A stretch of DNA of 64,000 nt from CAHJXG01 sp965277495 (GTDB lineage: Bacteria; Pseudomonadota; Alphaproteobacteria; Acetobacterales; Acetobacteraceae): positions 3,906,001 through 3,970,000 of the forward strand of contig OZ255824.1 in the NCBI GenBank assembly GCA_965277495.1, written 5' to 3'. The notes beneath the pieces are model-generated. The model saw only the letters and a list, made by a program, of their open reading frames with translations. It made no database searches and had not been told where the DNA came from. Position 1 is the stretch's first letter. Each line of letters opens with the position of its first letter. A program made the translations under genes and the position numbers. This document shows positions 8,230 to 17,504 of the stretch, piece after piece.

Positions 8230-8991
8230 ATGGCGAACAAAGTCAAGCAGGCCTGGCAGGACGGCAAGGCGGTCGTCAACGGCTGGCTCGCCATACCCAG
8301 CGGCTTCTCCGCCGAGGTCATGGCCCAGGCCGGATGGGACAGCGTCACCGTCGACCTGCAGCACGGCGTGCAGGACTATTTGTCGATGGTCGCCTGCTTC
8401 CAGGCCATGCAGGCGCATCCCGTGCTGCCCATGGTCCGGGTGCCCTGGAACGAGCCCGGCATCGTCGGCAAGGTGCTGGACGCCGGGGCCTATGGCGTCA
8501 TCTGCCCGATGGTCAACACCCGGGCCGAGGCGGAAGCCTTCGTCTCCTATTGCCGCTACCCTCCCCAGGGTAAGCGCAGCAACGGGCCGATCCGCGCCGG
8601 CATCTACGGCGTCGGCACCGGCTACCAGTCCACCGCCAACACCGAAATCCTGTGCATTCCCATGGTCGAGACCCAGGAGGCGGTCGACAACCTCGAGGCC
8701 ATCCTGGACGTGCCCGGCATCGACGCCGTCTATATCGGGCCGAGCGACCTCGGCTTCTCGATGGGCCTGCCGCCGATCCTGGACCGCGAGGAGCCGCAGA
8801 TCATGGCCATCTATGAGCGCATTATCAGCGAGACAAAGCGGCGGGGACTGCGCGCCTGCGTCCACTGCTTCAGCCCCGCCTACGCTGCCCGGATGATCGC
8901 GATGGGGTTCAGCCTGGTGACCATCGCCAACGACAGCGGCCTGCTGCTCGGCGCCGCCAGGGCCGCGGTGCAGGCGACAAGGAAGGGCTGA
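8230..8991 (+). CDS. HpcH/HpaI family class II aldolase
   Basis: A 253-residue metal-dependent aldolase of the HpaI/GarL type, which splits 2-keto-3-deoxy acids into pyruvate and an aldehyde. Visible family blocks are GWDSVTVDLQHG near residues 40-50, PMVRVPWNEPG, GAYGVICPMV, CIPMVETQEAVDNLEAI and GIDAVYIGPSDLGFSMG. The metal-binding Glu (in MVET) and Asp (in PSDL) are present. It starts a plus-strand pair with the dehydratase 12 bases downstream, which fits aldolase plus dehydratase steps in sugar-acid breakdown. Confidence 0.9.
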   Translation: MANKVKQAWQDGKAVVNGWLAIPSGFSAEVMAQAGWDSVTVDLQHGVQDYLSMVACFQAMQAHPVLPMVRVPWNEPGIVGKVLDAGAYGVICPMVNTRAEAEAFVSYCRYPPQGKRSNGPIRAGIYGVGTGYQSTANTEILCIPMVETQEAVDNLEAILDVPGIDAVYIGPSDLGFSMGLPPILDREEPQIMAIYERIISETKRRGLRACVHCFSPAYAARMIAMGFSLVTIANDSGLLLGAARAAVQATRKG

Positions 8992-9003
8992 AGGACGGCC
9001 GCC

Positions 9004-10524
9004 ATGCCCCCAACCACGATCCGCCTGCATCCCGATGACGGCGTGGTGATTGCCCGGTCGACGTTGCTGCCGGGCGCACCCGTGATGCCGGGCGTGGCGG
9101 CGGCGGAACGCATTCCGGCCGGCCACAAGGTTGCCGTGCGGGCGCTGGCCGTGGGTGCGGCGATCCACCGCTATGGCCAGATCATCGGCTTTGCCACCCA
9201 GCCGATTGCGCCGGGCGCGCATGTCCACGTGCACAACTGCGGCATGGGCGACTTCGCCAAGGACTACGCCTACACGCAGGACGCCCGGCCCACGGCGATG
9301 GCGAACGAGCGGCTGACCTTTGCCGGCATACGCCGTCCGGATGGCCGGGTCGCCACGCGCAACTACATCGGCATCCTGACCTCGGTGAACTGCAGCGCCC
9401 ACGTGGCCGGGCTGGTAGCGGACGTGTTCAAGCGGAACCCGTTCACCGGAAATGATCCGCTGGCGGCGTATCCGAACGTCGATGGCGTGGTGGCGCTGAC
9501 GCACAAGACCGGCTGCGGCATGACGGACGGCGAGCCGCTGCGCCTGCTGCGCCGCACGCTCGCGGGTTATGCGCGGCACGTGAATTTCAGCCATGTCGTG
9601 GTGCTGGGCCTCGGCTGCGAGGTGAACCAGATCGCCGGGCTGCTGGAGGAGCAGCGCCTGGCGGGCCGGGTGCGCAACATGGACATCCAGGCGATGGGCG
9701 GCACCCGCAAGACGGTCGAGGCCGCGGTCGCCTTCGTGCACGACGTGCTGGCCGAAAGCAACGAGGTCCGCCGCGAGCCAGTGCCAATCCGCGAACTAAC
9801 GGTGGCGCTGCAATGCGGCGGGTCCGACGGCTACTCCGGCGTGTCGGCCAACCCGGCGCTGGGTGCGGCGAGCGATTTGCTGGTTCGCCACGGCGGCACC
9901 GTTATCCTTTCGGAAACCCCGGAGACGTATGGTGCGGAGCATCTGCTGACCCGGCGGGCGGTCAGCCAGGAGGTTGGCGAGAAGCTGGTCGGCCTGATGC
10001 GCTGGTGGGAGGACTACACGGCGCGTGAGGGCGCCGAGATGAACGCGAACCCCAGTCCCGGCAACAAGGCGGGCGGGCTTACGACCATACTTGAGAAATC
10101 GCTCGGCGCGATGGCGAAGGCGGGGACGACCAACCTGGTGGACGTGGTGCGTTATGCCGAGCCGGTGATGGCGCGCGGTTTCGTGTTCATGGACACGCCG
10201 GGGTATGACCCGGTGGCGGCGACGGGGCAGGTGGCGGGCGGGGCCAACCTCGTGTGCTTCACGACCGGGCGTGGCAGCGTGTTCGGGTGCAAGCCGTCGC
10301 CGTCGATCAAGCTCGCGACCAACACGCCGATGTTCCAGCGCATGGAAGACGACATGGACATCAATTGCGGCACGATCCTGGACGGCGACGAGACGGTGCA
10401 GGATTGCGGCCAGCGGATTTTCGAGATGATGATCCGGACGGCGGGGGGCGAGCGCACCAAGAGCGAGATGTTCGACGCAGGTGGGGCGGAGTTCGCGCCT
10501 TGGGTTATTGGCGCGACGATGTGA
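9004..10524 (+). CDS. UxaA-family altronate/galactarate-type dehydratase
   Basis: A 506-residue iron-dependent dehydratase. Residues 1-~90 form the SAF-like domain (HPDDGVVIARSTLLPG... HVHVHNCGMGDF), and the rest is the catalytic UxaA/GarD domain. Typical blocks are FAGIRRPDGRVATRNYIGIL, the cysteine-bearing THKTGCGM, LQCGGSDGYSGVSANPALG and NTPMFQRMEDDMDINCGTI. The length equals that of fused altronate dehydratases. It removes water from an aldonic or aldaric acid to give a 2-keto-3-deoxy acid, a plausible substrate for the aldolase just upstream. The exact sugar acid is not visible. Confidence 0.9.
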   Translation: MPPTTIRLHPDDGVVIARSTLLPGAPVMPGVAAAERIPAGHKVAVRALAVGAAIHRYGQIIGFATQPIAPGAHVHVHNCGMGDFAKDYAYTQDARPTAMANERLTFAGIRRPDGRVATRNYIGILTSVNCSAHVAGLVADVFKRNPFTGNDPLAAYPNVDGVVALTHKTGCGMTDGEPLRLLRRTLAGYARHVNFSHVVVLGLGCEVNQIAGLLEEQRLAGRVRNMDIQAMGGTRKTVEAAVAFVHDVLAESNEVRREPVPIRELTVALQCGGSDGYSGVSANPALGAASDLLVRHGGTVILSETPETYGAEHLLTRRAVSQEVGEKLVGLMRWWEDYTAREGAEMNANPSPGNKAGGLTTILEKSLGAMAKAGTTNLVDVVRYAEPVMARGFVFMDTPGYDPVAATGQVAGGANLVCFTTGRGSVFGCKPSPSIKLATNTPMFQRMEDDMDINCGTILDGDETVQDCGQRIFEMMIRTAGGERTKSEMFDAGGAEFAPWVIGATM

Positions 10525-10542
10525 GTTGATGGGGCAATTGGC

Positions 10543-12249
10543 CTAATCGCCCGTCGGACGCCCCATGAAATCGAAATCACACCCCTCGTCCGCCTGCAGC
10601 ACCGTGTCGTAGAACAAATGCGCATACCCACGCCGTGCCCAATCCGGGCGGGCAGGCAGCACAAGCTGCGCCTGACGCCGGGCCAACTCCTCATCGTCCA
10701 CCAGCAGGTCGATCCGCCGCCCAGCGACGTCGAGCCTGATCTGGTCGCCGGAGCGCACCAGCGCCAACGGACCACCCACCGCCGACTCCGGGCTGATGTG
10801 CAGCACGATGGTGCCGAACGCCGTGCCGCTCATGCGGGCGTCCGAAATCCGCACCATGTCCTTCACCCCCTGCCGCCCCAGCTTCTTCGGGATCGGCAAA
10901 TAGCCCGCCTCCGGCATCCCCGGCGCCCCTTTCGGCCCGGCGTTGCGCAGCACCAGCACGTCGTCGGCGCCGACATCCAGCGCCGGGTCGTCGATCCGGG
11001 CGGCCATGTCGGGGATGGACTCGAACACCACCGCGCGCCCGGTATGCTGCAACAGGCGCGGCGTCGCGGCCGAGTGCTTTATCACCGCCCCGCGCGGCGC
11101 GAGGTTGCCGCGCAGCACCGCCATGGCGCCCGTGGGCTTGATCGGATCGCGCTTGGGCCTGATCACGGTCTGCCCCGGCACCTCCTCGGCGGCTGCCACG
11201 ACATCGCGCAACGTCCCGCCCGCCACGGTCCGCGCGTCCACATCAATCAAGCCGCCAAGCTCCGCCAGCAGCCGCGGCACCCCGCCGGCGTGGTGAAAAT
11301 GCTCCATGTAGTGATCGCCGGATGGCTTCAGGTCCACCAAAACCGGGACCTCGCGCCCGAGCGCGTCGAAGCCGTCCATATCGATCCGGTGCGGCGTCCG
11401 GTTCGCCATCGCCGTCAAATGGATCAGGCCGTTGGTCGAGCCGCCAATCGCCTGCAGCACCACCTGCGCGTTGCGGAACGCCGCCGGGGTCAGCAGCTCG
11501 CTCGGACGCGGCCCGCCGCTCGCGGCCATCTCCGCAGCACGGCGTCCGCTCGCCTCCGCCAGCCGCACCCGCTCGGCGTGCGGCGCCGGGATGGTGGCGC
11601 CCATCGGCAACGACAGCCCGAGCGCCTCGGCGATGCAGGCCATCGTGCTCGCCGTGCCCATCACCATGCAGGTGCCGACCGAAGGGGCAAGCCGCCCTTC
11701 CACAATCTCGATCTCGGCCGCGTCGATCTCGCCGCCGCGGTGCGCGCTCCATAGCCGGCGGCAGTCGGTGCAGGCGCCGAGCGCCTCGCCCTTGTGGTGG
11801 CCGACCACCATGGGGCCGACCGGGATGACGACGGTCGGCAAATCCACGCTGGCCGCCGCCATGATCTGCGCCGGCAACGTCTTGTCGCAGCCGCCGATGA
11901 CGATCACCGCGTCCATCGGCTGCGCGCGCATCATCTCCTCGGTATCCATCGCCATCAGGTTGCGCAGGAACATCGATGTCGGGTGGGCGAAGCTCTCATG
12001 GATCGAGATGGTCGGGAACACCATCGGCATCGCGCCGGCCAGCATGACCCCGCGCTTCGCCGCCTCGATCAGCGTGGCCGCGTTGCCATGGCACGGGTTG
12101 TAATCGCTATGGGTGTTGGTGATGCCGACGATGGGGCGGTCGAGCGCGTCGTCCGAATAGCCCATCGCCTTGATGAAGGCCTTGCGCAAAAACAGCGAAA
12201 ACCCGGCGTCGCCATAGCTCGTGAGACCCTTGCGCAGACCCTTGTCCAT
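10543..12249 (-). CDS. IlvD/Edd-family dehydratase, probably sugar-acid specific
   Basis: A 568-residue iron-sulfur dehydratase of the IlvD/Edd superfamily. Cluster ligands are in NPCHGN, IGGCDKT and GTCMVMGTAST, and the C-terminal SDARMSGTAFGTIVLH block is conserved. The N-terminus (KGLTSYGDAGFSLFLRKAF) and the length resemble L-arabinonate and related sugar-acid dehydratases more than branched-chain IlvD. The surrounding aldolase, altronate-type dehydratase and importer support a catabolic role. It converges with the UxaA-type gene 18 bases away and diverges from the Liv importer, with ~180 bases between them for control sites. Confidence 0.88.
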   Translation of the reverse strand: MDKGLRKGLTSYGDAGFSLFLRKAFIKAMGYSDDALDRPIVGITNTHSDYNPCHGNAATLIEAAKRGVMLAGAMPMVFPTISIHESFAHPTSMFLRNLMAMDTEEMMRAQPMDAVIVIGGCDKTLPAQIMAAASVDLPTVVIPVGPMVVGHHKGEALGACTDCRRLWSAHRGGEIDAAEIEIVEGRLAPSVGTCMVMGTASTMACIAEALGLSLPMGATIPAPHAERVRLAEASGRRAAEMAASGGPRPSELLTPAAFRNAQVVLQAIGGSTNGLIHLTAMANRTPHRIDMDGFDALGREVPVLVDLKPSGDHYMEHFHHAGGVPRLLAELGGLIDVDARTVAGGTLRDVVAAAEEVPGQTVIRPKRDPIKPTGAMAVLRGNLAPRGAVIKHSAATPRLLQHTGRAVVFESIPDMAARIDDPALDVGADDVLVLRNAGPKGAPGMPEAGYLPIPKKLGRQGVKDMVRISDARMSGTAFGTIVLHISPESAVGGPLALVRSGDQIRLDVAGRRIDLLVDDEELARRQAQLVLPARPDWARRGYAHLFYDTVLQADEGCDFDFMGRPTGD

Positions 12250-12432
12250 GAACGCCCCCCGATGCGATACGCTGGCTGATGCTGCCGAATGACATACCCC
12301 ATTTCATCCGGCGGTGAACTGCGCCAGCCGGCACAACAATAAGTCTGGCCCTTTCCTTGCATCTCGTGCCCTAGTAGAGCGTCGCCGTTGGCGGCTCAGG
12401 TAAGGCATGTCCCAGCAAGGGAAGTAAATGAC

Positions 12433-13671
12433 ATGATTTCACGTCGTATCGCCATCAAGGCCGCTGCCGGCCTCGCTGCAATGGCCGTCGCCAGCCCACA
12501 AGACGCGCATGCTGCCGATAAAGTGATCAAGGTTGGCATCAACCTGTCCTTCACCGGCGCCGACGGCGAGAACGCCACGCGGATCGGCAACGGCGCCGTG
12601 ATCGCCTTCGAGGAAGCAAACGCCGCCAAGACAGTGCCCGGCTATACCTTCCAGTTGGTGAAGCTCGACGACGCCACCGCGACCGCCGGCCAATATGACC
12701 CGGCGCAGGCCGCGACCAATGCGCGCACCATGGTGTCGGACAAAGCCTATGTGGCGGCGCTTGGCCCGCAAATGTCGGGCGCGGGCAAGGCGATGGCGCC
12801 GATCCTGAGCCAGGGCGACCTCGCGATCATCACGCCGTCCTCGACCAACCCGGACCTGACCGACCCGAAGTTCGCGCAGCAGTATCGCCCGGCGGGCAAG
12901 GCGATCTATTTCCGGACCGTGGCGACCGATGCGTTCCAGGGTCCCAACATGGCCAACTACATGGCCGACACGCTGAAGGTGAAGTCGATCTTCATCCTGG
13001 ACGATTCCGGCGCCTATGGCGTGGGCCTGGCCGATGCGTTCCAGGCGCAGGCGGAGAAGCGCGGCATCAAGGTGCTCGGGCGCGACCGGCTCGACCCAAA
13101 GGCGGCGGATTACGCGCCGATCCTGACCAAGATCAAGTCATTGAACCCGCAGGCGCTGTATTACGGCGGCGTCGCCCAGGCCGGCGTCAAGCTGGCCAAG
13201 CAGGCGTATGAGATCATCCCGGACGTCATCAAGGCGGGCGGCGACGGCATGCAGACCGTGGACCTGTTGAACGGCGCCGGGTTCCCGGCCGTCGAGGGCT
13301 GGTATGCCACGGTCGCCGCGCCGCATGTGATCGAGGACCCAAAGGCGGCCGCGTTCGGCGACCGCTACTTCGCCCGCTTCAAGCAGCATCCGGACGACTA
13401 CACCATCACCTGCTATGTCGGCGCCGAGGTCATCATCGCGGCGGTCAAGAAGGTCGCCGCCACAGGCAAGCCGGTCACCCGCGACGCCGTGCGCGACGCT
13501 ATCCAGGAGATGAAGCTGCCGGACACCATGCTCGGCCCCATCGAGTTCGACGCGAACGGCGATCTGCGCAACAAGATCATCAGCGTGTTCCAAATCCGCA
13601 AGGACCCGGCCAAGCCGCTCGATGATCCGACCGCGCAGTACAAGTATGTCGGCGTCGCGCCAATCGCCTGA
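12433..13671 (+). CDS. Branched-chain amino acid-type ABC transporter substrate-binding protein (LivJ family)
   Basis: A 412-residue periplasmic binding protein of the LivJ/type 1 family. The signal peptide MISRRIAIKAAAGLAAMAVA has twin arginines and may use the Tat route. The mature part begins KVIKVGINLSFTGADGENATRIGNGAV and shows GPQMSGAGKAMAPIL, ITPSSTNPDLT and FILDDSGAYGVGLADAF. It starts a four-gene Liv-type operon. Liv systems carry amino acids but also amides, urea and aromatic or hydroxy acids; the neighbouring sugar-acid enzymes make a hydroxy acid ligand possible. Confidence 0.9.
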   Translation: MISRRIAIKAAAGLAAMAVASPQDAHAADKVIKVGINLSFTGADGENATRIGNGAVIAFEEANAAKTVPGYTFQLVKLDDATATAGQYDPAQAATNARTMVSDKAYVAALGPQMSGAGKAMAPILSQGDLAIITPSSTNPDLTDPKFAQQYRPAGKAIYFRTVATDAFQGPNMANYMADTLKVKSIFILDDSGAYGVGLADAFQAQAEKRGIKVLGRDRLDPKAADYAPILTKIKSLNPQALYYGGVAQAGVKLAKQAYEIIPDVIKAGGDGMQTVDLLNGAGFPAVEGWYATVAAPHVIEDPKAAAFGDRYFARFKQHPDDYTITCYVGAEVIIAAVKKVAATGKPVTRDAVRDAIQEMKLPDTMLGPIEFDANGDLRNKIISVFQIRKDPAKPLDDPTAQYKYVGVAPIA

Positions 13672-13709
13672 CGCGCGGCGCACCGAATTGGCCTGCTCCA
13701 AATAGGGTC

Positions 13710-14639
13710 ATGACACCAACCGACCTGCTGCTGCAGCAGTTGATCAACGGGCTGAGCCTGGGGGCGATGTACTCGCTCCTGGCGCTTGGATTCACCCTGG
13801 TCTACGGCATCGCCGAGCTGATCAACTTCGCGCATTTCAACGTGTTCATGGTCGGCGCCATGATCGCCATGTTGACCCTTCAGGCGCTTGGGCTGAACGG
13901 TCAGCAGACGGTCCTGACCGGGTTGCCCCTCGTCGGCACGCTGCTGGCGGCGCTGATTGTCGCGATGCTGGCCTGCGGCGGCATCGGGGTCGCAATCGAG
14001 CGCTTCTTGCTGCGCCCGTTGCGCGGCATCAAGGGGCCGGCGGCGATGATCACCACCATCGGCGTCTCCTACGTGCTGTTCAACGTCGTGCTGCTGACGC
14101 TCGGGTCGGACGCGAAGAACTTCCCCAACCCGCTGCCGCCCATCGCCTGGCACATCGGCGGCGCGGTGCTGCGGCTGCGGGAGGTCCTGATCTGGATCAT
14201 CGCCGTCGCGCTGATGGCCGGGCTGACCTACTTCGTCCAATACACCCGGCTCGGCAAGGCGATGCGCGCGACCGCCCAGGACCCAGAGGCCGCGCGGATG
14301 ATGGGGGTGGAGGTCGACCGCGTGGTGATGACCGCGTTCTTCCTGGGTTCGGCGCTGGCCGGCGCGTGCGGGTTGGTCTTCGGGCTGTATTACAACTACG
14401 CCAAGGTCGACATCGGCTTTGCCGCCGGCCTGCGCGCCTTTACCGCCGCGGTGCTGGGCGGCATCGGCAACGTGCCCGGCGCCATGCTGGGCGGCGTGCT
14501 GATTGGGCTGATCGAGGCGGTCAGCGGCCAGACCGTCGGGACCGCCTGGACCGACGTCATCATCTTTGGCCTGCTGGTCCTGGTGCTGATCGTGCGTCCG
14601 GCCGGGCTGATGGGCCGGCTGGCCCCGAATAAATCCTAA
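13710..14639 (+). CDS. Liv-type ABC transporter permease (LivH family)
   Basis: A 309-residue integral membrane permease. The N-terminus LLLQQLINGLSLGAMYSLLALGFTLVYGIAELINFAH is the LivH signature. Further helices follow, with AMRATAQDPEAARMMGVEVDRV as the cytoplasmic coupling loop that contacts the ATPase. A late block reads FTAAVLGGIGNVPGAMLGGVLIG. It lies 38 bases after the binding protein and 12 bases before the fused LivM-LivG gene. Confidence 0.92.
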   Translation: MTPTDLLLQQLINGLSLGAMYSLLALGFTLVYGIAELINFAHFNVFMVGAMIAMLTLQALGLNGQQTVLTGLPLVGTLLAALIVAMLACGGIGVAIERFLLRPLRGIKGPAAMITTIGVSYVLFNVVLLTLGSDAKNFPNPLPPIAWHIGGAVLRLREVLIWIIAVALMAGLTYFVQYTRLGKAMRATAQDPEAARMMGVEVDRVVMTAFFLGSALAGACGLVFGLYYNYAKVDIGFAAGLRAFTAAVLGGIGNVPGAMLGGVLIGLIEAVSGQTVGTAWTDVIIFGLLVLVLIVRPAGLMGRLAPNKS

Positions 14640-14651
14640 GGGGCGCGGCGC

Positions 14652-16670
14652 ATGGTCTCGGACGCACTCGCATTCGTCTCCCGCCCGCTGAGCGGCCTCA
14701 TGCCGGAACGGCGGCGGGCGCTGGCGCTTGTTGCACTCGGCCTGGCGCTGCTGCTGCTGCCGATGGTGTATGACGACGATGCGACGATCGACAGCATCGC
14801 CAACGCCATGTCGTATGCCGCCCTGGCGCTGGGGCTGAATGTCGTCGTCGGGTTCGCCGGGCTGCTCGACCTCGGCTACGCCGCGTTCTTCGCCATCGGC
14901 GCATATTACTACGGCATCCTCACCAGCTTCCAGGTCATGCCCGCCTGGACGCCGGCCTGGGCGCCGCTGGCGTTCCTGGGCCTGGTCGAGAAGATGAACC
15001 AGGGCGGCCCCGACCTCGTGCACTTCACCCTGTCGTTCTGGCTCGCCTTGCCGACGGCGGCGTTGGTGAGCGCGGCGTTCGGCGTCTGCTTCGGCGCGCC
15101 CACCTTGCGGCTGCGCGGCGACTATTTAGCCATCGTCACCCTGGGCTTCGGCGAGATCGTGCCGATCGTGGCGCGCAACATGGACAGCGTGACCAACGGC
15201 GCCGCCGGGCTGAACGGCATCCAGGCGCCACGGCTGTTCGGCCAAAGCTTCGGCGTGGACTCGACGCCGTATTACTACGTGGGCCTGGGCCTGGTTGCTT
15301 TGCTGATATTCTTCTCGGCCCGGCTGCGCGACAGCCGCGTCGGTCGCGCGTGGATGGCGATCCGCGAGGACGAGACCGCCGCCAACGCCATGGGCGTCAA
15401 TCCCGTGCGGTTCAAGCTGCTGGCCTTCGCCATCGGCGCGGCGTTTGCCGGCATGACCGGCGTGTTCTTCGTCGCCAAGCTGCAGACCGCCACCCCGGAA
15501 ATGTTCAATTTCAACGTTTCGTCGATGCTGCTGGTCATGGTCGTGCTGGGCGGCATGGGCAGCGTATGGGGCGTCGTGGTCGGCGCAATCCTGCTGCAGC
15601 TCATGCAGACCTGGTTCCTGCCGCAGGTCACGGGATGGCTGCAACAAATGGGCGAGCTGGTGGGCAGTCCGTTCTTGACCAGGATCGACCTGGTGCAATG
15701 GACGCAGTTGTTCTTCGGCATCATCCTGATCGGCATGATGCTGTATCGGCGCGAGGGCCTGATCCCCGCGACGCGCAAGACGCCGGCGCTGGCGTTCGCC
15801 GCCCAGCACGCGGAGGTGACGCGCGGCGGCTTCATGCACCTCGACCGTATCCCGCGCTGGGAGCCGGGCCAGGGCGCGCTGGCCATCCGCGGCGTGACGG
15901 TGACGTTCGGCGGGCTGGTGGCGCTCGACGGCATCGACCTGAATGTGCCCGCAGGCGGCGTGGTGGCGGTGATCGGCCCGAACGGGTCCGGCAAGTCCAC
16001 CTTGTTCAACGTCATCACCGGGCTGGTGCCGGCGCATTCCGGCTCCATCGTCTTCGAGGGCAAGGAACTGCTGGGCCTGCCGCCGCATGAGGTGCTGGCG
16101 CGCGGGGTGGCGCGGACGTTCCAGAATATCCGGCTGTTCCCGAACCTGACGGTCCTGGAGAACGTGATGGTTGGGCGGCACGCGCGCCTCCGCAGCGGCG
16201 CCATCGCGTCCGTGCTGCACACCCCCGGCAACCGTGCGGAGGAGCGGGCGGCGCAGGGGTCCGTGCTCGACCTGATCGCGATGTTCGGCAACCGCTTGGC
16301 ACCGCGCGTCGGGCAGGTGGTGAGCGGGTTGTCGTATGCCAACCGGCGCCGGGTCGAGATCGCCCGGGCGCTGGCGTCGCGTCCGCATATCCTGCTGCTC
16401 GATGAACCGACCGCGGGCATGAACCCGGCCGAAACGCTGGAACTCGCCGAGCAGATCAAGTCGCTGCATGCGATGGGGCTGACGATCCTGATCATCGAGC
16501 ACAAGCTGGACGTGGTGACGACGCTGGCCGATACGGTGGTGGTGCTGGACCACGGAGTGAAGATTGCCGAGGGCCGTCCGGAGGAGGTGCGGCGCAACGA
16601 ACAGGTGCTGACGGCCTATCTCGGCCGTGCGGCGCGGGCCGCTGTCATGGAGGCCGACCGTGTCGCCTGA
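14652..16670 (+). CDS. Fused Liv-type permease and ATPase (LivM-LivG)
   Basis: A 672-residue fusion. Residues ~1-385 are a LivM-type permease (LNVVVGFAGLLDLGYAAFFAIGAYYYG, coupling loop AWMAIREDETAANAMGVN). Residues ~410-660 are a LivG-type ATPase with Walker A GPNGSGKST near 445 and Walker B ILLLDEPTAGMNP. The signature is LSYANRRRVEIARAL, where LivG proteins usually have LSYGQQ. The C-terminal DHGVKIAEGRPEEVRRNEQVLTAYLG is the usual LivG tail. No stop or frame break separates the halves. Such fusions ensure one-to-one stoichiometry. The end overlaps the LivF gene by 11 bases. Confidence 0.92.
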   Translation: MVSDALAFVSRPLSGLMPERRRALALVALGLALLLLPMVYDDDATIDSIANAMSYAALALGLNVVVGFAGLLDLGYAAFFAIGAYYYGILTSFQVMPAWTPAWAPLAFLGLVEKMNQGGPDLVHFTLSFWLALPTAALVSAAFGVCFGAPTLRLRGDYLAIVTLGFGEIVPIVARNMDSVTNGAAGLNGIQAPRLFGQSFGVDSTPYYYVGLGLVALLIFFSARLRDSRVGRAWMAIREDETAANAMGVNPVRFKLLAFAIGAAFAGMTGVFFVAKLQTATPEMFNFNVSSMLLVMVVLGGMGSVWGVVVGAILLQLMQTWFLPQVTGWLQQMGELVGSPFLTRIDLVQWTQLFFGIILIGMMLYRREGLIPATRKTPALAFAAQHAEVTRGGFMHLDRIPRWEPGQGALAIRGVTVTFGGLVALDGIDLNVPAGGVVAVIGPNGSGKSTLFNVITGLVPAHSGSIVFEGKELLGLPPHEVLARGVARTFQNIRLFPNLTVLENVMVGRHARLRSGAIASVLHTPGNRAEERAAQGSVLDLIAMFGNRLAPRVGQVVSGLSYANRRRVEIARALASRPHILLLDEPTAGMNPAETLELAEQIKSLHAMGLTILIIEHKLDVVTTLADTVVVLDHGVKIAEGRPEEVRRNEQVLTAYLGRAARAAVMEADRVA

Positions 16671-17406
16671 TCCTACACCCCTATTGCAGTTCCGCGACGT
16701 GAACACGCATTACGGCGACCTGCACGTGCTGAAGGACGTGAACTACACGATCGCGGCCGGAGAGATCGTGTCCCTGCTGGGCGGCAACGCCTGCGGCAAG
16801 TCGACGACGATGAAGACCATCATGGGCGTCGTGCGTCCGACCAGCGGATCCGTGCTGTTCGAGGGCAAGCCGATCGAGCGGCTGTCGACCAGCGCCCGGG
16901 TCAAGCGCGGCATCGCCCCGGTGCTGGAGGCCCGGCGGCTGTTCCCGCGCATGACGGTGTATGAAAACCTGGAGATGGGCGCCTACACGCAGCCGCGCGG
17001 GCCCGGCTTCAACGAGGACCTCGACCGGGTGTATGGGCTGTTCCCACGCGTGAAGGAACGGCGCAGCCAGCTCGCCGGCACGCTGTCGGGCGGTGAGCAG
17101 CAGATGGTGGCGATCGGACGCGCGCTGATGGGCCGCCCGCGGCTGATCTGCATGGACGAGCCGTCGATGGGGCTATCGCCGCTGTTCGTGGAACAGGTGT
17201 TCGACATCATCCAGGCGATCAACCGCCAGGGCACGACGATCTTCATGGTGGAGCAGAACGCCGCCATGGCGCTGCAGATCGCGCACCGGGCCTATGTGCT
17301 GCAGACCGGGGTGGTGGTGCTGTCCGGCACGGCGGAGGAGCTGCGGCGGAACGAGGATATCCGCCATGCCTACCTCGGCGAGATGCAAGTGGAGGCGGCG
17401 GCCTAG
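16660..17406 (+). CDS. Liv-type ABC transporter second ATPase (LivF family)
   Basis: A 248-residue ATPase that pairs with the LivG domain of the upstream fusion. Walker A is GGNACGKST, with Ala-Cys in place of the more common Gly-Ala. The signature is LSGGEQQMVAIGRAL and Walker B is LICMDEPSMGLSP. The C-terminus VLSGTAEELRRNEDIRHAYLGE is typical for LivF. The GTG start at 16660 has a GGAGG site 6 bases upstream inside the previous gene. It ends the importer operon. Confidence 0.9.
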   Translation: MSPDPTPLLQFRDVNTHYGDLHVLKDVNYTIAAGEIVSLLGGNACGKSTTMKTIMGVVRPTSGSVLFEGKPIERLSTSARVKRGIAPVLEARRLFPRMTVYENLEMGAYTQPRGPGFNEDLDRVYGLFPRVKERRSQLAGTLSGGEQQMVAIGRALMGRPRLICMDEPSMGLSPLFVEQVFDIIQAINRQGTTIFMVEQNAAMALQIAHRAYVLQTGVVVLSGTAEELRRNEDIRHAYLGEMQVEAAA

Positions 17407-17504
17407 CTGGTTTGCGAGCTGGCGGCCCCGGCGCGCCGCGATATCTTGAGCTTCACAACGCCGGAGACCCCATATTCTGTCCAGTTGGGCAGAAAGGCAC
17501 CCCT

